Assembly (NCBI GenBank): GCA_019637875.1 | Contig: JAHBUW010000021.1 | Coordinates: 1-47,333 of the forward strand | DNA from: Pseudobdellovibrionaceae bacterium | GTDB taxonomy: Bacteria; Bdellovibrionota; Bdellovibrionia; Bdellovibrionales; Bdellovibrionaceae | DNA: 47,333 bases | Reading direction: 5' to 3' | Part shown: in pieces, positions 26,701-34,845 of the stretch | Layout: every line of letters starts with the position of its first letter | Position numbering within the stretch: the first letter of the stretch is position 1 | Position numbers and translations under genes: made by a program | Notes under the pieces: model-generated | The model's database searches: none | What the model was told of the DNA's origin: nothing | The model's input: the letters and a program-made list of their open reading frames with translations, nothing else

Positions 26701-27570
26701 CTACACCTGCCAGCCCGGAACCCAAGCCGTAGTTCGACCACCGACCTCTTCGTGTCGGATCAGAAGCCCTTTCGAGGTGCGGGCGTTTTTCTTTTTCCCC
26801 CAGCGTTCGTGAAACAGCCAGGTCTTCGGGAAGCGTTCGTAATCCGCATTCACGGCCACCGCTTTTTTGACGACCTTCAGCACCGCGCGGTGAAGAGCCG
26901 TGATCTGCTTCGGGGTCAAGCGCGAGGCCAGGTGATGGGGACTCAAGCGCGCTTGGAATAAAATCTCGTCCGCGAGCCAGTTGCCCACGCCCGCGAACAG
27001 CGTTTGATCCAGCAGCACCGCTTTGATCGCCTTTTTCCGGCGAGCGAGTTTTTCGCCCAGAACCTTCGCCGTCGGAAAGTCGATCAACGGATCAAAACCC
27101 AACGCCTTGATGCGGGGATGTTCCCACGGATCCTCCGTGAGCCACATCCGCCCGAACCGGCGTGGATCCAGAAACGCGAATTCGAAACCTTTGTCGCATT
27201 TCAAGATCAAACGCGCGAACCACAGCCGCTCGCGCAGGTCCTTGTCGCCCTCGGACCAGAGCTTGGCGCCGCCCCAAACTTTTTCGTGTCCACGCGTGCG
27301 CGCGCTTGGATCCAGCAGCGCGATGTTGCCGCTCATACCCAGATGAAAGATCGGCCAGGGTTTTTGATCGAGTTCGAGCCAGAAGTATTTGCCCTTGCGG
27401 CCGGTACCGGTCACGCGGCGGCCCTTCAGCGCGCGGCGCACGGCTTAGGGTTTCACGAAGGCGAAAAGCCAACGGTCCTTCGCATCCAGGACGAGCTCTT
27501 GAATGCGGTGACCCTTCATACGTTTTTGGACTTGGCGACGGACGGCTTCGACTTCGGCGAGTTCAGGCAT
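26701..27570 (-). pseudogene. Fpg/Nei-family DNA glycosylase interrupted by an in-frame stop
   Basis: Formamidopyrimidine/endonuclease VIII glycosylases excise oxidised bases using the N-terminal proline. The ATG at 27570 gives 'MPELAEVEAVRRQV', with catalytic P2, E3 and E6, and the frame matches the family. Codon 42 (27447-27445) is TAA after 'FAFVKP'. The same frame continues with 'RRALKGRRVTGTGRKGKYFW', carrying the catalytic Lys loop, to the end at 26701. One base change (for example GAA to TAA) explains it. A protein started at GTG 27441 would lack Pro and Glu and could not work as a glycosylase. The C-terminal finger has no Cys ('HEEVGGRTTAWVPGWQ' where CPxC is usual), a zincless finger as in NEIL1-like enzymes. 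Full length would be 289 aa. Confidence 0.82.
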
Positions 27571-27622
27571 GACCGAGTTCTGCCGGAGCGCGGGGCGATT
27601 GTCCAGAGTCCCGCTGCGGGGA

Positions 27623-27760
27623 TTAAACCGCGCCGGAGCGACGGGGGAACTGCAAACGCGTCTGCTCTTCCTTGTTTTTCGCCGAGGGTTTCGGCACGGG
27701 ACGATTTTCTTCTTTGGATTTCGTCGCGGGCGGGGGCGTCTTTTTCGTGGAGCGGGTCAT
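27623..27760 (-). CDS. 45-aa basic protein of unknown function
   Basis: This short ORF begins 'MTRSTKKTPPPATKSKEENR' and is rich in Lys, Arg, Pro and Thr, so it is probably disordered. Support for expression is the strong GGAGG six bases before its ATG and its place 13 bp after the erythromycin-esterase-family gene on the same strand. Composition resembles small nucleic-acid-binding or stress proteins, but no family is recognised. Confidence 0.5.
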   Translation of the reverse strand: MTRSTKKTPPPATKSKEENRPVPKPSAKNKEEQTRLQFPRRSGAV

Positions 27761-27773
27761 CGTGGACCTCCGG

Positions 27774-29096
27774 TTAAAGGCCTTGGGGCCAGGTTTCGGG
27801 AATTTCTTTGCGGTCCACGCCATGGGGGATCGGCACGAGGGCGCTGGTCCGGTCCACAAACACGAACGTGTCGTAGCACCGGCGAAGCTCGGTGGGAACG
27901 TAGTTTCCGAAGCGTTCGGTCGCGGGATTGAAGACGACGCCGATCGCGCGGTGATCCACTTTCTGGTCGAAAATGTCCGGCGCCTTCCGTAGCGGCAGAT
28001 AAAACTGCGGGCTGCCGATCGCGTCGGCAACCGAGTGCAGGATGTCCTCGAGCGTGCCGGGCCTTGCGGCCGGGATCTTCATCACTTGGGTTTGGCCACC
28101 CCACGCGGCACCCGCGATGACTTCTCCTTTGAAGGTACCGAAGCCGACCAATCGGACTTCGTCTTCGCCCCACTTCATGCGCGCCAGGCCCCCGATGTTC
28201 ACGAGCCCCTCTTCCCGCATGTCGGTCGCGCGGTGATCGCCGATGTGGGTGTTGTGCGCCCAGACCACGGCGCGGGCGTCCTCCCCGCGGTGCTCGAGAA
28301 TCTGCTCGAGCGTCTCCAGCATGTGACGGTCACGCACGTTCCATGAGTCGTCGCCGCCGTGGACCATGGTGCGGTAGTAGTCTTCCGCGTTCGCCACGAT
28401 GCGCGCGTTTTGCCGCGCGCTGAAAAGCCGGTGGGACGAATCGGCATCGGGTTGGACGCGTAGCCTCAGGAGATCGCGCAAGATCGAGGTCACCTCGTCC
28501 GCACAGCCCTCGGGATACGGGATCAGACTTTTCGCGTAGGTGCGTTCATCTTTTTGAAAGGGCGCGAAGCAGTCATAACGTCCACGTACGGTCGCAGCCA
28601 GAAAGGGATCGAAGCCCCGTAAGTATTTGAGCGTTTCGTCGATGGATTCAAACAGCGAGTAGACGTCCAGCCCATAAAAACCCACGGGGCGCGCGCTGCG
28701 TTCGTTGTGCGCGCGTAGCCACTGCGTGAATTTGGCGACTTCGGTGTTGGCCCACATCCAGGTCGGCCAGCGCATGAATCCGCGCAAAGGGTCCGCGCCG
28801 ACGGGATCGCGACCTTGGACATAGTCGTCGATACGCTGACAGGCGGGCCAGTCGCCTTCCACGGCCACGATGTTGAAACCGTGATTCTGAATGAGCTCTT
28901 GGGTTAAACGGGCGCGAAGGGCGTAGAACTCCTGAGTTCCGTGGGTGGCCTCGCCCAGCATGACGACGCGGGCCTCGGCGAGTTCGCGGGCGACGGGGGA
29001 CAGATCCTGCTTCTCGCGCCAAGGACGGGCGAGTTTGACCGCGGCGGCGGCGAGATCGAGTTCGAAATGTTTCGCATCGGCCTCGCGGTATTTCAT
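27774..29096 (-). CDS. Erythromycin esterase family protein
   Basis: This 440-aa soluble protein has the family's 'MLGEATHGTQEFYALRARLT' (catalytic-type E-x-x-H) and 'VAVEGDWPACQRIDDYVQG' near residues 50-95. 'VVWAHNTHIGDH' near residue 280 supplies the second His. Full length for the family. Most chromosomal members are not macrolide esterases and have unknown substrates; several are encoded with phosphoribosyltransferase-hydrolase fusions, as here. Six bases separate it from the upstream exported gene, so it is in the operon that starts at 30871. Confidence 0.9.
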   Translation of the reverse strand: MKYREADAKHFELDLAAAAVKLARPWREKQDLSPVARELAEARVVMLGEATHGTQEFYALRARLTQELIQNHGFNIVAVEGDWPACQRIDDYVQGRDPVGADPLRGFMRWPTWMWANTEVAKFTQWLRAHNERSARPVGFYGLDVYSLFESIDETLKYLRGFDPFLAATVRGRYDCFAPFQKDERTYAKSLIPYPEGCADEVTSILRDLLRLRVQPDADSSHRLFSARQNARIVANAEDYYRTMVHGGDDSWNVRDRHMLETLEQILEHRGEDARAVVWAHNTHIGDHRATDMREEGLVNIGGLARMKWGEDEVRLVGFGTFKGEVIAGAAWGGQTQVMKIPAARPGTLEDILHSVADAIGSPQFYLPLRKAPDIFDQKVDHRAIGVVFNPATERFGNYVPTELRRCYDTFVFVDRTSALVPIPHGVDRKEIPETWPQGL

Positions 29097-29102
29097 GGCA
29101 TC

Positions 29103-29534
29103 CTACTCGCGGCGGTTGATCTCATCCGCGATCAGAAAGGCTTTCACTTCGCGAAAGCCGGTCGTGATCTGCGGAGTGAGGGTCCAAGTCCCGTCTTTGG
29201 TGACGTTGGACACGGGTTTAAGAAGCAGCGTTCCGGTGATCGTGAGCTTCGTATTTTTCGGGATGGTGGTCAGATCGGTGGGATCTTCGGGCGAGCCGAC
29301 CACGACGATCTCGTCGCTGATGATGCCGCCGCTGGAAAGGACGAAAGACTTCTTGTCGATATTCTCTTCGAGTTTGCCGTCGATCTGGATGCGGCGCCCG
29401 GAGTACTTGGATAGATCATCATTCAACGTTTCCACATCGGGAACGCGCATCGCCTCAACCGCCGGTAACTTCAGTGGCGTCACCAGCGGCATGCAGAGCC
29501 CCATCACGATGAGCGCGGTCCTCCGCCATTTCAT
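29103..29534 (-). CDS. Exported OB-fold-like protein
   Basis: This 143-aa protein starts at an ATG overlapping the upstream stop by four bases and has a signal peptide 'MKWRRTALIVMGLCMPLVTP'. The mature part, 'YSGRRIQIDGKLEENIDKKS' through 'DEIVVVGSPED' and 'NTKLTITGTLLLKP', has the strand order of a small OB-fold such as those in periplasmic stress proteins. No catalytic residues are visible. Its job is unknown; cotranscription with the fusion and esterase-family genes suggests a shared stress role. Confidence 0.7.
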   Translation of the reverse strand: MKWRRTALIVMGLCMPLVTPLKLPAVEAMRVPDVETLNDDLSKYSGRRIQIDGKLEENIDKKSFVLSSGGIISDEIVVVGSPEDPTDLTTIPKNTKLTITGTLLLKPVSNVTKDGTWTLTPQITTGFREVKAFLIADEINRRE

Positions 29535-30871
29535 GCGGGCCCTCCCGCGTGCAGCTCGGATACGAAGCTGGAAACGGGTTCGGCGTGTCGGCGATCGCGG
29601 GCCGGACTTAGCAAGTGACGCTCGACCCAACGCAAGCTCTCGCGCACGATCTCTTCCATTTGCAGATCGGTATCGATGAAGGCGCCCGCCTCGGGGATGG
29701 GGTGAAGTTGACGTTCGCCGTGCATTTGGATGAAGGACTCTTCGTGTAAATGTAAAACCGCGCGGTCTTTGGCGCCCACCAGAAAGAGAACCGGGACGCG
29801 CAGTTGCGGAAGCACCTCGGTCACCAGATCGGGACGTCCCGAACGGCTGACGAGGGCGTCGATCCGGTGGCCGGGCTGGGCCGCGACCATCAGCGCCGCC
29901 GCCGTGCCGGTGTGGGTCCCGTACAAGGCGAGCGGGATGTCCGCAAGTCGGGGGTCTTTGCGTGCCCAGGCGAGGCACGCCCGCAGGCGGTGCGCGAGAA
30001 GTCCGATCTCGAAGCGATTCAAATCGTCGTCGGCCTCTTCGGGAGTCATCAGGTCCACCAGCAAGGTCGCGAAGCCCTGACGATTGAAGGCCTCGGCGAT
30101 GTATTGATTCTTCGGACTTTGCCGACCGTGCCCGCTTCCGTGCGCGAAAACGACGAGGCCGCGGGGTTTCATGGGAAGACCGAGGGTCGCGTTCAGTTTG
30201 ACGCCGTCCTCGAAGACTTCGATCTCGCGGGGTGAAACGCGAAAAAATCCGCCGACCTCGGCATCCGAGACTTGGGCGAAGTTGTCGTAGTAGTAGCTGA
30301 CGGCGCCGAACTCCTCGGGCGTAAGTAAGGCGCGCACCTCGACGCCTTCGTCTTCAAGGCGCTGGACCGCCTGCGGACTCGCGACGGGAGTCGCCACGAC
30401 GATCTGGCGCACCTGCGCGCGCCGTAAAAATTCGATGGCGGCCAGCATGGTGGCGCCGGTCGCGATGCCGTCGTCCACGACGATGACGTCACGGCCGCGC
30501 AGCGGAACCGCCGGGCGACCGTTCGTGTAGTGCGCGCGCATTTCCCGCAGGCGCGTCGCGATTTTCGCGGCCTGTTCGGCGAGATCTTCCTCGATCATGC
30601 CGTTCTGCAAAGCGCCCGAGCCCAGAATGACGTCCCCGTTTTCCGTGACGGAACCCAGGGCGAACTCCGGATGTTGGGGATGACCGATTTTTTTGACGAG
30701 CACGAGGTCGAGATCGGCCTCTAGACGGTCGGCGATGATTTTCGCCATCGGCATCGCCCCACGGGGAATGCCCAGGACGACGGGTTTCAGCTCGCGCAGG
30801 TCTTCGAGCTGATCGGCAAGTTGTTGGGCGGCCACCGTTCGATTTTGAAAGCGGTTCTGAAAACGGTCCAC
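29531..30871 (-). CDS. Phosphoribosyltransferase / alpha-beta hydrolase fusion
   Basis: This is a 446-aa fusion. Residues 1-215 are a type I phosphoribosyltransferase with the PRPP loop 'VIVVDDGIATGATMLAA' (DDGIATGAT at 133-141) and a pyrophosphate-loop-like 'VKKIGHPQHPE'. Residues 225-430 are a dienelactone-hydrolase-like fold with 'VVFAHGSGHGRQSPKN' and a C-terminal His. The nucleophile elbow, normally G-x-S-x-G, reads G318-T-H320-T-G322, so the expected Ser is His and the hydrolase half may be inactive. The start is GTG at 30871 with AAGGAG eight bases upstream. First gene of a four-gene unit running to 27623. The fusion is known from other bacteria but its substrate is not. Confidence 0.88.
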   Translation of the reverse strand: MDRFQNRFQNRTVAAQQLADQLEDLRELKPVVLGIPRGAMPMAKIIADRLEADLDLVLVKKIGHPQHPEFALGSVTENGDVILGSGALQNGMIEEDLAEQAAKIATRLREMRAHYTNGRPAVPLRGRDVIVVDDGIATGATMLAAIEFLRRAQVRQIVVATPVASPQAVQRLEDEGVEVRALLTPEEFGAVSYYYDNFAQVSDAEVGGFFRVSPREIEVFEDGVKLNATLGLPMKPRGLVVFAHGSGHGRQSPKNQYIAEAFNRQGFATLLVDLMTPEEADDDLNRFEIGLLAHRLRACLAWARKDPRLADIPLALYGTHTGTAAALMVAAQPGHRIDALVSRSGRPDLVTEVLPQLRVPVLFLVGAKDRAVLHLHEESFIQMHGERQLHPIPEAGAFIDTDLQMEEIVRESLRWVERHLLSPARDRRHAEPVSSFVSELHAGGPA

Positions 30872-30985
30872 GGGCGGACTCCTTCCGTACTCCCGGGCAA
30901 AAGTACAAAAATTGTTCCATTGGGAAGCGGGGGAAGATGGGCGGCGATGGGGGAGTTCTGCCCCAAGTCTCGGTTAAGTCTTCGT

Positions 30986-32824
30986 CTACTTCAGCGCTCC
31001 GCGCACGGCCCACTGAGTGAAGCGTTCGTCCCAGCCACTTGGGGAAGCGAGCTCCAGACGGTGAATTTCTTCGGCGAAATCTGGAGCGCCGATCCCCCTC
31101 CAGACGTACCGCAGACGTGCGAGGGGCGAAGCTTCGCGCAGTTTGAGCAGCGCGGGTTTCAAACGATTCTCGACGGGCGTAAAGCTCGTTCCGAAAGGTT
31201 CGTCTTGAAAGTGCGCCCGGTGCTTTTCGACGAAGCTTCGAAGCTGCGTGGGCGTATTGGCCCGCGCGGCCTCGGGGACGCGGTACTGGGAGCTTAACTT
31301 TTTGTTCGCGATACCCCAGGCGGCGAGTTCGTCTTGAAATTCAGCGTCGGCGATGTGGATCAACGCCTGGATGCACTCTTCGTCGCTTTTGCCTTTCAGA
31401 TTCGCGATTCCGTACTCGGTCACCACCAGATCGCGCAGATGTCTTGGGATGGAGAGATGGCGCAGATCGGTCGTGATGTTCGATTCGCGTCGGCCCTTGT
31501 GGGTCCGGACCGAGCGCAGAAGTAAAACCGAATGCGCATCTTTGAGCTCGTGGCTCATCGCCACGAAATTGTATTGTCCACCGATCCCGCTGACGACCTG
31601 TCCGTCGTTCAGGGTGTCCGACATGGCGCCGCCCAGAAGCGAAACCTTCATGCAGGTATTGAAAAAGCGCGCGTGCTTGCGCTGGCGGCGCAAGGCCCAC
31701 TCGTTCGCGTCGTAGAGGTCGTTCACTTTCGAAACCCGGGTCATCGAAAGCCCTTCGTAGTCCGCTCCACTCAAGGTCCGTAACCAGCTGTAGAAGTCCT
31801 TCGAACCCAGAAAGAAGGCCGCGTGCATATAGCGTCGACGTTTTTCATCCAGATCGCAGATCTCGCGTTTCAAGATGCCGGCCTGGCGTAAATGCATGAA
31901 GCCGTCCATCATCATCTCGCTCGTGCCGTAGAGACCCTCCGCGAAGGTGCCCTCGTGAACGGGGACTGGCGGTGGGGGAACTTCGGCGGCGGCGGCCGAG
32001 TAGGTCGCATTCGCACGCTGACGCCAAAGTAATGAGGCGACCAGCGCATCCGACAGCGAACCGATCCCGACCTGCAACGTGCCGCCGTCGCGGACCAAAC
32101 GCGAGGCATGAAAACCGATCAAGTGATCGACGGGATCCAGGCTATTGAGTGGGAGCGCGAAAAGTTCGGGCTGCGGCCCTGGCGGCGTGTAGACGAGGTC
32201 GAAGAAGTCCGCACCGACTTCGGCGTCGCCGCCCAGAAACGGCAAGTCGGGATGAACGACCGCGATTTTGAACAACGGCTTTTCGGTGAAAAGGTCGTTC
32301 ACATCGAGCGTCAGGTCCGAGTTGCAGCTCAGGCTGAAGCGCGTGGGATCGTCCGGATGTCGCGCCACGAGCTGCACGAGGGCGTCCAGTCCACGTTCCT
32401 TCAGCGCGCGGGCGACGTGCGTGTAGTTCAGACTGACGTAATCGCGTTGGGCCATCGTCTTACCGAGGTAAGCGCCGGCCTGCGCGTAGAATTCGTGGAT
32501 ACGGATGTGTTCGGGAACGCGGCCCTTCTTCAAGTCCTCGACGAACTCCAGTCGGGGATAGTCCTTACCGAAGTGTCGGTCCAAAAACGGCTCTAAAAAA
32601 CGCCGCTCCAGATCCGAGCCCGGCGTCGGCGGATCCAGCGAAAGGGCGGTGAAGACCTCGAGCCGTTTCGGCGTAGCCGATGCCTGATCGCGGAACTTGG
32701 CGTACAGCGCGTTCAGCAAACGATTCGGTTTACCCAAGCCCAGCGGGGTGGCGATCCGAAGTTTGTCGGAGCGCAGATCCCACAGGGCTTCGAGGGCTTC
32801 TTCGAGACGATCGGTTTCGCGCAT
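30986..32824 (-). CDS. Acetyl-CoA hydrolase/transferase family protein
   Basis: This 612-aa protein of the family I CoA-transferase fold includes 4-hydroxybutyrate CoA-transferase and acetyl-CoA hydrolase. The glutamate that forms the CoA thioester is probably in 'GLYGTSEMMMDGFMHL'. The C-terminal domain signature is 'VSGIGGQYNFVAMSHELKD', then 'VVTEYGIANLKGKSDEE'. The last 60-70 residues exceed the usual family length. It lies six bases after the hemerythrin gene and is probably cotranscribed. It may move CoA between acyl groups under energy stress; the substrate is not readable. Confidence 0.87.
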   Translation of the reverse strand: MRETDRLEEALEALWDLRSDKLRIATPLGLGKPNRLLNALYAKFRDQASATPKRLEVFTALSLDPPTPGSDLERRFLEPFLDRHFGKDYPRLEFVEDLKKGRVPEHIRIHEFYAQAGAYLGKTMAQRDYVSLNYTHVARALKERGLDALVQLVARHPDDPTRFSLSCNSDLTLDVNDLFTEKPLFKIAVVHPDLPFLGGDAEVGADFFDLVYTPPGPQPELFALPLNSLDPVDHLIGFHASRLVRDGGTLQVGIGSLSDALVASLLWRQRANATYSAAAAEVPPPPVPVHEGTFAEGLYGTSEMMMDGFMHLRQAGILKREICDLDEKRRRYMHAAFFLGSKDFYSWLRTLSGADYEGLSMTRVSKVNDLYDANEWALRRQRKHARFFNTCMKVSLLGGAMSDTLNDGQVVSGIGGQYNFVAMSHELKDAHSVLLLRSVRTHKGRRESNITTDLRHLSIPRHLRDLVVTEYGIANLKGKSDEECIQALIHIADAEFQDELAAWGIANKKLSSQYRVPEAARANTPTQLRSFVEKHRAHFQDEPFGTSFTPVENRLKPALLKLREASPLARLRYVWRGIGAPDFAEEIHRLELASPSGWDERFTQWAVRGALK

Positions 32825-32830
32825 GAACCA

Positions 32831-33355
32831 CTATTGCATCAGCGGCGCGGGTTCCGCAACTTGCGGCTCGTCGGCGCTGGTGAGCATCGCGGTTTTCAAG
32901 CGCAAGAACTCTTCACCCAGCTGGCGGCGCTCGTCGACTTTCGATTGGCCGCGGTACTGGGGCAGCATCTCGTCTTCTTCCTCTTCGATGTGGTGCTCAA
33001 CGACTTCGGCCAGCACCTTCACGCGGGCCGACCATAGATCGCCGTCGTCGGTGTTTTTCGCCTCTTCCAGAAGCTGGTCGGAGATATGGTGTTCGACGTC
33101 GCCTTCCAGGCCTTCTTCGCGCATGTCACCCGATTTCATGGCGCGATACAAAGTCCGTTCTTCGGGTTTGGCGTGCAGCGGAAGCAGGATGCAGAACTCC
33201 TCGAAGGCCTGTGCACGCAGGGCCATGTCTTTGTCGGAGTCCTTCATGATTTTGATGCAGTCTTTGAGCGCTTTGTGATCTTCTAAAATGAGTTCGACGA
33301 TGTCCTGGCTATCCATGGACATCTTGCGGTCACTGCTTTTGCGATATTGAGTCAT
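32831..33355 (-). CDS. Hemerythrin-like HHE-domain protein
   Basis: This is a 174-aa cytoplasmic four-helix protein. Likely di-iron ligands are the His in 'ILEDHKALKDC', H and E in 'LPLHAKPEERTLY', 'EHHISDQLLEE' and 'VEHHIEEEEDEMLP'. The start at 33355 follows AAGGAG by seven bases; a longer open frame upstream does not look coding. HHE proteins bind oxygen, nitric oxide or iron and often belong to stress regulons. First gene of the pair with the acetyl-CoA hydrolase family gene, and divergent from the isochorismatase gene. Confidence 0.9.
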   Translation of the reverse strand: MTQYRKSSDRKMSMDSQDIVELILEDHKALKDCIKIMKDSDKDMALRAQAFEEFCILLPLHAKPEERTLYRAMKSGDMREEGLEGDVEHHISDQLLEEAKNTDDGDLWSARVKVLAEVVEHHIEEEEDEMLPQYRGQSKVDERRQLGEEFLRLKTAMLTSADEPQVAEPAPLMQ

Positions 33356-33533
33356 CGTTTTTCTCCTTGTACGGGAACTCGTCCTCGAGATCCGCAAAGA
33401 GCACGAGGCATGCCGGGGCGCGCTTTCGCACTTTCCTTGCATTTCCGGGAGTCGGTTCGGCGAATCTCCCTAAGAGCGGGGGAAAATGCGGACACGGTTC
33501 GCGGAGTGGGTCTTGCTATCCCCAATTCGCGGT

Positions 33534-34100
33534 ATGCGACACCGGGCCGCCCTCCTCATCTTAGATATGCTCAATGACTTCGATTTTCCCGAGGCCCCGC
33601 AGCTGATGCCCGCCGCGCGTCGGGCCGCACGCCACATCCGGGCTTTGAAAGCGCGGATGCGCCGATCACGTTATCCCGTCATTTATGTGAACGACAATTA
33701 CGGGGACTGGCGTATCGACGCGAATTCGCTTTTTCAACGGATGACCCGGCCGGAGTGCCCGGGCCGCGAGATCGCGACGCTGCTACGCCCGGAACCCGAG
33801 GACTATTTCGTCATCAAGCCGAAGCATTCCGGATTTTTCGAAACCCCGCTGCATCAAATGCTGCAGGATCTGCGTATCGACCATCTGGTATTGACCGGCA
33901 TCGCCGGAAACATCTGCGTGCTTTTCACCGCGCACGACGCGCACATGCGGGGCTACCGAATCACCGTGCCGTCCGACGCGATCGCTTCGAACCGGGCATC
34001 CGAAACCAAAACGACGCTCACGCAGCTGCGGGACGTCTTGCGTGCGTCGACGCCGAAGTCCTCGGGACTGCCGCGCGCGTGGCAAGGGAGGACTTCGTGA
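33534..34100 (+). CDS. Isochorismatase-family cysteine hydrolase
   Basis: This 188-aa enzyme has the family triad: D11 in 'LLILDMLNDF', Lys in 'VIKPKHSGFF' and Cys in 'GIAGNICVLFTAHDA', with the cis-peptide before it. Substrates in this family include amides such as nicotinamide, so the exact reaction is open. The start may instead be the ATG at 33486, which has a purine-rich GGGGGA before it; 33534 gives the usual N-terminus. Its stop overlaps the next start by four bases. First gene of the unit that leads into ku and ligD. Confidence 0.86.
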   Translation: MRHRAALLILDMLNDFDFPEAPQLMPAARRAARHIRALKARMRRSRYPVIYVNDNYGDWRIDANSLFQRMTRPECPGREIATLLRPEPEDYFVIKPKHSGFFETPLHQMLQDLRIDHLVLTGIAGNICVLFTAHDAHMRGYRITVPSDAIASNRASETKTTLTQLRDVLRASTPKSSGLPRAWQGRTS

Positions 34101-34576
34101 GTCTCAGTCAAACCGAAATGGATACCTTGGAAAACGAAGAGTTCCAGCGGAAGTCGTGGCTGTTTCAGCGTTGGATGTGGTGGCTCTTGGGATTTTTCAT
34201 CGCGGCGGCCGTGGCCGGATTTACGAGCTCGGCCTGGACGACCCGGCAGCGCGCCGAGGTTCCCGGCGGCAGCGCGGATTGGCCGCGGTTCGCGCGGCAG
34301 GGGGCGAGCTTCGAACTCGACGTGCGATTGCGGAGCGGGGACGCGTTCTGGGTGTCCCATGAATTTCTGGACGCTTTCGAGATCGTCGCGATCACGCCGC
34401 GTCCCGTGCGTGAAAGGGCGTTTGCGGACCGCGTGGAATTCGAGACCGTTCAGGCGACCGGGGGCGACGCCCGCGTGCGGCTGTGGCTGAAACCGGTGAC
34501 GTCGGGTTTCGTCACCGGCGCCTTGGGCTTCGGCGCGGACGATCAAATACACTTGGACCAGTTCGTTTACTATTGA
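34097..34576 (+). CDS. Single-pass membrane protein of unknown function
   Basis: This 159-aa protein starts at GTG 34097 with GGGAGGA five bases upstream and overlaps the isochorismatase stop. A helix at about residues 26-48 ('WWLLGFFIAAAVAGFTSSAW') is followed by a 110-residue beta-rich domain outside the membrane. It precedes the yetF remnant by 11 bp, and such a small membrane protein paired with a YetF/DUF421 protein is an arrangement I have seen in other genomes. Function unknown. Confidence 0.75.
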   Translation: MSLSQTEMDTLENEEFQRKSWLFQRWMWWLLGFFIAAAVAGFTSSAWTTRQRAEVPGGSADWPRFARQGASFELDVRLRSGDAFWVSHEFLDAFEIVAITPRPVRERAFADRVEFETVQATGGDARVRLWLKPVTSGFVTGALGFGADDQIHLDQFVYY

Positions 34577-34587
34577 AGGAGGCGGCG

Positions 34588-34840
34588 GTGGATTCAGTTC
34601 TACGCGCGGCGATGATTTACGCTTTCCTACTTTTACTGATGCGGATTTCCGGGCGACGCACGCTCGGAGAAATGACGGGTCTACCACGACCCCTTGTGGA
34701 AGGCTCGGCTGGAAGTCAGCGACATTCTGGAGTCCGCGCGCAAATGTCAGGGCGTCGCGTCCCTGCAGGATATTCGTCACGCGATCTTAGAGCGTGACGG
34801 CAACATTTCGATCATTCCCTTGGCGAAAAACGGAGGATAA
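34588..34840 (+). pseudogene. yetF/DUF421 membrane protein remnant with internal deletion
   Basis: The start is intact: GAAGGAGG five bases before GTG 34588, then 'MIYAFLLLLMRISGRRTLGE' as in DUF421 N-termini, up to about 34675. The family C-terminus then appears in another frame from 34682: 'ARLEVSDILESARKCQGVAS', 'LQDIRHAILERDGNISIIPL', stop at 34838-34840. The middle transmembrane and cytoplasmic part, roughly 80 residues in intact relatives, is missing, and the junction shifts the frame. A 69-aa nonsense-tailed peptide would result. The deletion leaves the Shine-Dalgarno for ku (GGAGG at 34832-34836) in place. Confidence 0.78.
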
Positions 34841-34845
34841 ATAAA

